Positions 1-4,507 of a stretch of DNA of 8,824 nucleotides are shown one piece after another (position 1 is the first letter of the stretch; every line of letters begins with the position of its first letter). Both the position numbers and the translations under genes were made by a program. The stretch lies in assembly GCA_937896835.1 (NCBI GenBank), contig CALBOJ010000034.1:1-8824 (forward strand), read 5' to 3'. This DNA is from an uncultured Collinsella sp. (GTDB lineage Bacteria; Actinomycetota; Coriobacteriia; Coriobacteriales; Coriobacteriaceae). The notes beneath the pieces were generated by a model, which did no database searches, was not told where the DNA came from, and was given only the letters and a program-made list of their open reading frames with translations.

Positions 1-88
1 CGGAGATGCCGACCATGAGGCCTGATATAGAAAACAGCATGGCGGGCGCGAACATTGCCCCGCCAAAGCGTTGGATTTTTTGCAGCAT
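1..88 (-). CDS. PTS alpha-glucoside/maltose-type EIICB permease, N-terminal fragment
   Basis: Only the first 29 codons are present; the gene runs off the left edge. The translation begins MLQKIQRFGGAMFAPAMLF and continues into a hydrophobic first membrane segment (SISGLMVGIS). This start closely resembles the opening of GlvC/MalP-type PTS permeases, in which the membrane IIC domain comes first and IIB follows; trehalose-type TreP permeases instead start with IIB. Such proteins import and phosphorylate maltose or related alpha-glucosides at the membrane. The ATG at 88 is preferred because GAGAGG lies just upstream at normal spacing. An in-frame ATG at 106 would add six residues (MVERQN), but the family normally starts at MLQKIQRFG or equivalent. 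The gene is divergent from the GntR regulator and has a candidate operator upstream, so co-regulation is inferred. Everything past residue 29, including substrate-determining parts, lies outside the window. Confidence 0.75.
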   Translation of the reverse strand, partial: MLQKIQRFGGAMFAPAMLFSISGLMVGIS

Positions 89-129
89 ATTCTGCCTCTC
101 GACCATAAGCCCGCCGTGTCTGCGGTGGA

Positions 130-141
130 ACGTTTAAACAA
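130..141. promoter_or_regulatory. Candidate GntR/TreR-type operator 1 (PTS gene side)
   Basis: ACGTTTAAACAA contains the perfect palindrome GTTTAAAC and matches TTGTTTAAACAA at 10 of 12 positions. It lies just downstream of a minus-strand TACAAT box (154 to 149), so a bound repressor would cover the likely transcription start of the PTS gene. That this GntR protein binds here is inferred from the shared pattern at four sites and its location. Confidence 0.5.
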
Positions 142-148
142 TGAGTTA

Positions 149-154
149 ATTGTA
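149..154 (-). promoter_or_regulatory. Candidate -10 box for the PTS gene
   Basis: Read on the minus strand this is TACAAT, five of six matches to the -10 consensus, about 60 bp before the PTS start codon. No convincing -35 hexamer sits 16-18 bp upstream (the sequence there is near AATGCG), so the promoter may be weak or need an activator. Confidence 0.35.
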
Positions 155-186
155 GGGGAGTGAGCGTTCGCCGCATTGTTGGTTTT

Positions 187-200
187 GATTCGAATCGATT
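187..200. promoter_or_regulatory. Overlapping palindromes GATTCGAATC / AATCGATT, possible second operator
   Basis: GATTCGAATC (187-196) is a perfect 10-bp palindrome and AATCGATT (193-200) a perfect 8-bp palindrome sharing four bases with it. They lie mid-way between the two divergent start codons and do not match the TTGTTTAAACAA pattern. A second regulator site is possible, but no known motif was recognised. Confidence 0.25.
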
Positions 201-251
201 GGAGCATCACGGGCGCCGTTGACAGTTAATAATCGGTGCTTTGCCGATAGA

Positions 252-263
252 CGGTTTAAACAA
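252..263. promoter_or_regulatory. Candidate GntR/TreR-type operator 2 (autoregulation)
   Basis: CGGTTTAAACAA has the same GTTTAAACAA core as the site at 130-141 (10 of 12 matches to TTGTTTAAACAA). It covers the expected -35 region for an extended -10 element at 274-282 upstream of the regulator gene, which fits autorepression. The two sites are 122 bp apart centre to centre. Confidence 0.5.
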
Positions 264-273
264 CCCAAAGAAA

Positions 274-282
274 TGCTATCGT
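274..282 (+). promoter_or_regulatory. Candidate extended -10 promoter element of the regulator gene
   Basis: TGCTATCGT fits the extended -10 pattern TGnTAnnnT and ends 33 bp before the regulator's start codon, giving a short leader. The -35 position is occupied by the palindrome at 252-263. A TTGACA at 219-224 is a perfect -35 hexamer but has no good -10 at standard spacing, so this assignment is tentative. Confidence 0.35.
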
Positions 283-315
283 GCCTAGCCATACATATTC
301 ATTAGAGGTGAAATC

Positions 316-1035
316 ATGCCAAAAGCGATTTACGAAGGAATCTACCGCGAGATCCGTTCGCGCATCATCAACGGGACCTATGCGTTTCAGGAGATGCTGC
401 CAACCGAAGCCGAGCTGACCGCGGAGTTTGGCTGCACGCGCAATACCGTTCGACGTGCCTTGAGCATGCTGGCCGACCAGATGTTTGTGCAGCCTATACA
501 CGGTAAGGGCGTGCGCGTTATTTGGCTTAAGGGCGAAACCGACATGCTGGGCGCACTCGAAGAGGTTGAGTCGTTTGGCGAGTTCGCAAAACGCAACAAT
601 GCCGTCGCATCGACCGAGGTCAAGTCTTTTGAACATTTGATTTGCACTGAGCAACTCTCTCGTCGCCTGGGCTTTAAGGTGGGCGAGGAGCTGATTCGCG
701 TAGTGCGTGTCCGAAGCCTCAACGGCAGCGCGCGCCAAGTGGACCATGGCTACTTTTTGGCGTCGATCGCCAAGGGCCTGACCCCCGAGATCGCGGCGGA
801 TTCTATCTACGGCTATCTGGAGCACAAGCGCGGCGTCAAAGTGATGGCGAGCCGTCGTACGGTGAGTGTCGAGCTCGCCAACGATGAGGACTGCAGCTAC
901 TTGGACCTTGGCAAGTACAACTGCGTCGCCGTTATGGAGAGCCAGTCGTACACCTCGGACGGCATCTTGTTCGAGGTCACGCATGCCCGCACGCATCCCG
1001 AGATCTTCCACTACCGCGTCAACTCCAAGCGATAG
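316..1035 (+). CDS. GntR-family (HutC/UTRA subfamily) regulator, TreR-like
   Basis: This 239-residue protein is a probable sugar-responsive transcription repressor. Residues about 5-70 form a GntR winged helix-turn-helix: LPTEAELTAEFG, then the recognition helix CTRNTVRRALSML, then a wing ending in IHGKGVRVIW. Residues about 85-235 form a UTRA effector-binding domain (LTPEIAADSIYGYLEH, NDEDCSYLDLGKYN, FEVTHARTHPEIFHYRV). The length and spacing of these blocks closely resemble Bacillus subtilis TreR, which senses trehalose 6-phosphate; the effector here is unknown. The ATG at 316 follows AGAGGTG at good spacing. The gene is divergent from a PTS permease and upstream of a sugar ABC operon, and TTGT-n4-ACAA-type palindromes occur at all three promoters, so it probably controls itself and both transporters. 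A phosphorylated alpha-glucoside delivered by the PTS is a plausible inducer (inference). Codon use is less biased than in the ABC genes, as expected for a weakly expressed regulator. Confidence 0.88.
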   Translation: MPKAIYEGIYREIRSRIINGTYAFQEMLPTEAELTAEFGCTRNTVRRALSMLADQMFVQPIHGKGVRVIWLKGETDMLGALEEVESFGEFAKRNNAVASTEVKSFEHLICTEQLSRRLGFKVGEELIRVVRVRSLNGSARQVDHGYFLASIAKGLTPEIAADSIYGYLEHKRGVKVMASRRTVSVELANDEDCSYLDLGKYNCVAVMESQSYTSDGILFEVTHARTHPEIFHYRVNSKR

Positions 1036-1077
1036 CCGGCTAGCTCGCAGCCTGACGAGACTCATGCCCTCAAAGCG

Positions 1078-1127
1078 AAAACGCCCGGTCAAACCGACGA
1101 TGCATCGGCTTGATCGGGCGTTTTCTC
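1078..1127 (+). terminator. Rho-independent terminator of the regulator gene
   Basis: A 20-bp stem (1078-1097 with 1105-1124) has one G·U pair, one mismatch and a 7-base loop, and runs into TTTTCTCT. The arms start with AAAA and end with TTTT, so it could act in both directions. It lies 42 bp after the regulator's stop codon and separates it from the ABC operon's control region. Confidence 0.85.
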
Positions 1128-1146
1128 TGCATTCGATAATAAATAA

Positions 1147-1158
1147 TTGTTTATACAA
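1147..1158. promoter_or_regulatory. Candidate GntR/TreR-type operator 3 (ABC operon, distal)
   Basis: TTGTTTATACAA has perfect TTGT/ACAA half-sites around a four-base centre. It differs at one position from TTGTATATACAA, the operator type I recall for B. subtilis TreR. The 11-bp inverted repeat ACTTGTCAAGT follows at 1160-1170. The centre is 75 bp, about seven helical turns, from the next site at 1222-1233, so looping between the two is possible. Confidence 0.55.
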
Positions 1159-1159
1159 A

Positions 1160-1170
1160 ACTTGTCAAGT
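1160..1170. promoter_or_regulatory. Inverted repeat ACTTGTCAAGT next to operator 3
   Basis: ACTTG and CAAGT are perfect complements around a single T. The site abuts the palindrome at 1147-1158 and repeats its TTGT half-site, so it may be an auxiliary half-operator. The minus strand reads TTGACA here, but no matching -10 was found for an antisense promoter. Confidence 0.3.
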
Positions 1171-1221
1171 ATCAAGTTGAAATTACCGTTCACCGAAGTT
1201 TTTCTACCGCTCTAGTAATAC

Positions 1222-1233
1222 TTGTTCAAACAA
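1222..1233. promoter_or_regulatory. Candidate GntR/TreR-type operator 4 (ABC operon, proximal)
   Basis: TTGTTCAAACAA has perfect 5-bp arms (TTGTT/AACAA) and matches TTGTTTAAACAA at 11 of 12 positions. It overlaps the proposed -35 hexamer TTCAAA at 1225-1230, a typical position for repression. Confidence 0.55.
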
Positions 1234-1253
1234 CTAGCCAAATAGCGTATTGT
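1225..1253 (+). promoter_or_regulatory. Candidate promoter of the ABC transporter operon
   Basis: The best pair found is TTCAAA (1225-1230) and TATTGT (1248-1253) with 17-bp spacing, each four of six to consensus. Transcription would start near 1260, leaving a leader of about 80 nt. Both boxes overlap palindromes: operator 4 over the -35, and TTGTACAA (1250-1257) over the -10. The hexamers are weak, and other starts in this AT-rich stretch are possible. Confidence 0.35.
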
Positions 1254-1257
1254 ACAA
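1250..1257. promoter_or_regulatory. Compact palindrome TTGTACAA over the proposed -10 box
   Basis: This perfect 8-bp palindrome has the same TTGT and ACAA half-sites as the 12-bp operators but lacks the four-base spacer. Binding by the same regulator is therefore less certain than for the longer sites. Confidence 0.3.
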
Positions 1258-1267
1258 GTCAGCAAAA

Positions 1268-1318
1268 GGGGCAAAGTCCCCGAGCCAATCTCCGAAGGCG
1301 GCGGCAAAGGGTGCCGCC
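1268..1318 (+). other. Structured mRNA leader of the ABC operon (two small hairpins)
   Basis: Two stems can form before the ribosome binding site: GGGG/CCCC (1268-1271 with 1278-1281) and GGCGGCA/TGCCGCC (1300-1306 with 1312-1318, loop AAGGG). Neither has a U tract, so they are not terminators. They could protect the 5' end of the message or affect translation. No known riboswitch was recognised. Confidence 0.35.
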
Positions 1319-1341
1319 ACGGTGTGAAAGGGTGGATTGTA

Positions 1342-2658
1342 ATGAAGAACGAAATGAGCAGAAGGCAGTTCCTGGGCTTTGCTGGTTCCGCGGCTGCGGT
1401 TCTTGGTCTGGGCCTCGTGGGCTGCGGTGGTTCTGCCGGCTCCGGCTCCTCTGCTTCTGGTGACGCTGCCGAGGTCTACTTCCTCCAGTTCAAGCCCGAG
1501 GTCGACAAGGAGTGGAAGGAGATCGCCAAGGCGTACAAGAAGGAGAAGGGCGTCGAGGTCAAGATCGTGACCGCCGCCTCCAACACCTACGAGGAGAAGC
1601 TCAAGTCCGAGATGTCCAAGAGCTCCGCTCCGACGCTGTTCCAGGTCAACGGCCCCACCGGCCTTAAGAACTGGAAGGACTACTGCGCCGATCTTTCCGA
1701 CACCAAGCTCCGCGGCGAGCTCATCGACGACTCCCTGGCGCTGCAGTCCGACGGCAAGGATCTGGGTATCGACTGGGTTCAGGAGAGCTACGGCATCATC
1801 TACAACAAGGAGCTCCTCGAGAAGGCCGGCTACAAGGCCGAGGACATCAACTCCTTCGACAAGCTGAAGGCTTGCGCCGATGACATCCAGGCCCGCAAGG
1901 ACGAGCTCGGCGTTGACGGTGCCTTCACTTCCGCCGGTATGGATGACTCCTCCAGCTGGCGCTACACCACGCACCTCGCCAACCTCCCGCTCTACTACGA
2001 GTTCGAGAAGGAGCACAATCAGGAGGACGACGAGATCAAGGGCGAGTATCTCGACAACTTTAAGCAGATCTTCGACCTGTATATCACCGACTCCACCTGC
2101 GATCCTTCGCAGCTCGCCTCCAAGACCGGTGACGACGCCACCAACGAGTTCGCAACCGGCAAGGCCGTCTTCTACCAGAACGGCTCTTGGGCCTACGCCG
2201 ACCTCACCAAGGCCGGTATGACCGACGACCAGCTCGGCATGCTGCCGATCTACATCGGCGTCGATGGCGAGGAGAACCAGGGCCTGTGCTCCGGCGGCGA
2301 GAACTACTGGTGCGTCAGCTCCCAGGCTTCCGAGGATGCCCAGAAGGCCACCGAGGACTTCATGTATTGGTGCGTCACTTCTGACACCGCCACCAGCATC
2401 ATCGCTGACAAGATGGGTCTGACCGCCCCGTTCAAGAGCGCTAAGGAGACCACCAACGTCTTCTCGCAGCAGGCCGTTGCTATGGCCAAGGACGGCAAGA
2501 AGACCGTCGCTTGGGACTTCGTTTACATCCCCTCCGAGGAGTGGAAGAAGAACCTCAAGCAGGCTCTCATCGCTTATGCTGCCGACAACACCAAGTGGGA
2601 CGGCGTCAAGAACGCCTTCGTCGATGGCTGGAAGACCGAGAAGGCTGCTTCCGAGTAA
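1342..2658 (+). CDS. Sugar ABC transporter substrate-binding lipoprotein (CUT1 family, Tat signal)
   Basis: This 438-residue extracytoplasmic binding protein captures the sugar and delivers it to the permeases encoded next. The N-terminus has a twin-arginine motif (SRRQFLGF, residues 6-13), a hydrophobic stretch, and a lipobox LVGC ending at Cys28, so it is probably exported folded through Tat and lipid-anchored. A Gly/Ser linker (about 29-40) precedes a solute-binding family 1 fold with segments such as APTLFQVNG, SYGIIYNKELLEKAGY, EFATGKAVFYQNGSW and GLCSGGENYW; the tryptophan- and tyrosine-rich composition suits carbohydrate stacking. The ATG at 1342 follows AAAGGGTGG; an in-frame GTG at 1324 would add six residues and lies inside that ribosome-binding region. 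Lysine and arginine codons are strongly biased, which suggests high expression. It is first in the ABC operon. Maltodextrin or a related alpha-glucoside is the inferred ligand, from the nearby phosphorylase and glucanotransferase. Confidence 0.9.
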   Translation: MKNEMSRRQFLGFAGSAAAVLGLGLVGCGGSAGSGSSASGDAAEVYFLQFKPEVDKEWKEIAKAYKKEKGVEVKIVTAASNTYEEKLKSEMSKSSAPTLFQVNGPTGLKNWKDYCADLSDTKLRGELIDDSLALQSDGKDLGIDWVQESYGIIYNKELLEKAGYKAEDINSFDKLKACADDIQARKDELGVDGAFTSAGMDDSSSWRYTTHLANLPLYYEFEKEHNQEDDEIKGEYLDNFKQIFDLYITDSTCDPSQLASKTGDDATNEFATGKAVFYQNGSWAYADLTKAGMTDDQLGMLPIYIGVDGEENQGLCSGGENYWCVSSQASEDAQKATEDFMYWCVTSDTATSIIADKMGLTAPFKSAKETTNVFSQQAVAMAKDGKKTVAWDFVYIPSEEWKKNLKQALIAYAADNTKWDGVKNAFVDGWKTEKAASE

Positions 2659-2689
2659 GCAGTTGCTGCCCAAGCTATCTGATTAGCGA

Positions 2690-2725
2690 CAGGGGGCGGG
2701 CAGACGTAGGTTTGCCCGCCCCCTG
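2690..2725 (+). other. Intercistronic GC-rich hairpin between binding protein and first permease
   Basis: A 16-bp stem (2690-2705 with 2710-2725, one G·U pair) closes on the tetraloop GTAG. The downstream sequence is CATATTGAAAGG, with no U tract, so full termination is unlikely. By analogy with the malE-malF intercistronic structure of enteric bacteria, it probably stabilises the upstream message or thins transcription, giving more binding protein than permease. That role is inferred. Confidence 0.7.
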
Positions 2726-2745
2726 CATATTGAAAGGACCCTTCT

Positions 2746-3600
2746 ATGGGCAAAGCACTCAAGCGCTGGTGGCCGCTCTTTATGCTGCCCACGTGCCTGG
2801 CGTTTATGATCGGGTTCGTGATTCCCTTTATCCAGGGTTTCTATCTCTCGTTCTGCCAGTTTATTACCATCAATAACGCGCACTTTGTCGGTATCGAGAA
2901 CTACGTGCGCGCGCTGTCCGATCCGCAGTTCTCCACGTCGTTCTTCTTTACCGTGGCGTTTGCCTTCCTGTCGACGGTGCTCATCAACGTGATCGCGCTG
3001 GCCATCGCGCAGGCGCTCACCCGCAAAGCGCTCAAGGGCACCAACATCTTCCGTACGATCTTCTTTATGCCTAACCTGATCGGCGGCATCGTGCTGGGCT
3101 ACATTTGGCAGATTCTGATCAACTGCCTGCTCTCCAACGTGGGCGCCCAGCTCATCGCCCTTAACTCTGCTGCTGGCTTCTGGGGCCTTATCATCCTGAC
3201 CCTGTGGCAGCAGGTCGGCTACATGATGATCATCTACATCGCCGGTCTGCAGTCCATCCCGTCTGACTACATCGAGGCCGCCAAGGTCGATGGCGCTACG
3301 GCATGGCAGACGTTTTGGAAGGTTAAGATCCCCAACCTGATGCCGACCATCACCATCTGCCTGTTCCTGTCCATCACCAACGGCTTTAAGCTGTTCGACC
3401 AGAACCTCGCCCTTACCGGTGGCGCCCCGGCGCACTCCACCGAGATGCTCGCCCTGAACATCTACAACACGTTCTATTCGCGTGCTGGCATCGCATGGCA
3501 GGGCATCGGTCAGGCCAAGGCAGTTATCTTCTGCATCCTGGTTGTCGCTATTTCTATGATCCAGCTTAAGGCCACGAGGTCCAAGGAGGTGCAGCAGTAA
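2746..3600 (+). CDS. Sugar ABC transporter permease, MalF/MsmF type
   Basis: This 284-residue inner-membrane protein forms half of the sugar channel. Membrane segments are visible at about residues 12-38, 66-90, 103-125, 142-168, 200-212 and 257-273, consistent with the six-helix MsmF form that lacks MalF's large periplasmic loop. The cytoplasmic EAA loop that docks the ATPase is EAAKVDGATAWQTFWKVKIP at about 177-196, with the conserved EAA-n3-G spacing. The ATG at 2746 follows AAAGGA at 2733-2738. The final codons contain AAGGAGG, the ribosome binding site of the next permease, and the stop codon overlaps that gene's start by one base (TAATG), so the two permeases are translationally coupled. 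It belongs to the CUT1 (oligosaccharide) class by length and context. Confidence 0.9.
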   Translation: MGKALKRWWPLFMLPTCLAFMIGFVIPFIQGFYLSFCQFITINNAHFVGIENYVRALSDPQFSTSFFFTVAFAFLSTVLINVIALAIAQALTRKALKGTNIFRTIFFMPNLIGGIVLGYIWQILINCLLSNVGAQLIALNSAAGFWGLIILTLWQQVGYMMIIYIAGLQSIPSDYIEAAKVDGATAWQTFWKVKIPNLMPTITICLFLSITNGFKLFDQNLALTGGAPAHSTEMLALNIYNTFYSRAGIAWQGIGQAKAVIFCILVVAISMIQLKATRSKEVQQ

Positions 3601-4439
3601 TGAAACGCGATAAGGCTATCAACCGCGCGCTCTCGATCTTCTTTACGATTCTGTCGCTCGCATGGATCTACCCCGTGTTCATGATTGCGCTCAATTCCTT
3701 TAAGAAAGCGACCGCAATCAGCACCACCACGGCGTTCGATCTGCTCACGCCCGAGACGTTCAACGGCCTCGCAAACTACGTGCACGCTCTGAACGAGCAG
3801 GGCTTTGCCTCGGCGTTTATGTACTCGCTCATCATCACGGTCACGTCGGTCGTGCTGATTCTGGTGTGCTGCTCCATGTGCGCTTGGTACGTGGTGCGCG
3901 TCAACAGCAAGATCTCGAACTTCTTCTATTACCTGTTCGTCTTCTCGATGGTCGTACCGTTCCAGATGCTCATGTTCACGCTGTCCAACCTCGCGGACCG
4001 CATCGGCTTTAACACGCCGTTTAACATCTGCTTCATCTACCTTGGTTTTGGCGCGGGCCTCGCGGTCTTTATGTTCGCCGGCTTCGTCAAGAACATCCCG
4101 CTCGAGATTGAGGAAGCGGCCATGATCGACGGCTGCAACCCGGTCCAGGTGTTCTTTAAGATCGTCCTTCCCATTATGAAGCCCACCTATCTTTCGGTCG
4201 GCATCCTTGAGACCATGTGGGTCTGGAACGACTATCTGCTGCCCTACCTTACGCTCGACTCCACCAAGTACAAGACCATTCCTATCTTGATCCAGTACTT
4301 CCGTGGCGGCTATGGCCACGTCGAGCTCGGCCCCATGATGGCATGCATCATGATGGTCGTCATCCCCATCGTCATTATGTACATCTTCTGCCAGAAGTAC
4401 ATCATTGACGGCGTTGTGGCAGGTGCCGTCAAGGGCTGA
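3600..4439 (+). CDS. Sugar ABC transporter permease, MalG/MsmG type
   Basis: This 279-residue inner-membrane protein is the second half of the channel. After a short basic N-terminus (MKRDKAINRA) come membrane segments at about 11-31, 73-98, 107-128, 142-164, 196-215 and 246-264. The EAA loop is EAAMIDGCNPVQVFFKIVLP at about 172-191, followed by MKPTYLSVGILETMWVWNDYLLP, a pattern typical of MalG-type permeases. Length and helix count agree with the family. The start codon overlaps the previous gene's stop (TAATG) and is served by AAGGAGG at 3583-3589, about 10 bases upstream. A 68-bp gap containing a small GC-rich hairpin separates it from the ATPase gene. Confidence 0.91.
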   Translation: MKRDKAINRALSIFFTILSLAWIYPVFMIALNSFKKATAISTTTAFDLLTPETFNGLANYVHALNEQGFASAFMYSLIITVTSVVLILVCCSMCAWYVVRVNSKISNFFYYLFVFSMVVPFQMLMFTLSNLADRIGFNTPFNICFIYLGFGAGLAVFMFAGFVKNIPLEIEEAAMIDGCNPVQVFFKIVLPIMKPTYLSVGILETMWVWNDYLLPYLTLDSTKYKTIPILIQYFRGGYGHVELGPMMACIMMVVIPIVIMYIFCQKYIIDGVVAGAVKG

Positions 4440-4464
4440 TGCCGTAACTGTTTTGCAAGTTTTG

Positions 4465-4489
4465 GCGGCGCCCCTCAGCGTGGCGCCGC
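4465..4489 (+). other. Small intercistronic hairpin before the ATPase gene
   Basis: Perfect 8-bp arms GCGGCGCC and GGCGCCGC (4465-4472 with 4482-4489) enclose a 9-base loop. No U tract follows; the ATPase ribosome binding site GAAAGG starts six bases downstream. It is more likely an RNA-processing or stability element than a terminator. Confidence 0.5.
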
Positions 4490-4507
4490 GTATCGAAAGG
4501 TAGAGAC

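Noticed and set aside
219..224. TTGACA as the regulator's -35 box
   Set aside because: It is a perfect hexamer, but no acceptable -10 lies 16-18 bp downstream (TGCCGA at 17 bp). The extended -10 at 274-282 fits the start codon better.
256..1158. 300-codon minus-strand open frame overlapping the GntR gene
   Set aside because: It runs through the terminator and the operators on either side, has no recognisable domain, and lies opposite a clear winged-helix/UTRA regulator with a good ribosome binding site.
1324..1341. GTG start adding six residues to the binding protein
   Set aside because: The codons coincide with AAAGGGTGG, the ribosome binding site for the ATG at 1342, and the shorter form has a normal Tat signal layout.
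1234..2673. 479-codon open frame on the minus strand opposite the binding-protein gene
   Set aside because: It is a mirror of strong C/G-ending codon bias on the plus strand. The translation is low-complexity Leu/Val/Gly-rich with no domain, while the plus frame has a signal peptide, lipobox and family blocks.
4465..4489. Terminator before the ATPase gene
   Set aside because: The 8-bp stem has no U tract, and the ATPase belongs functionally with the permeases directly upstream.
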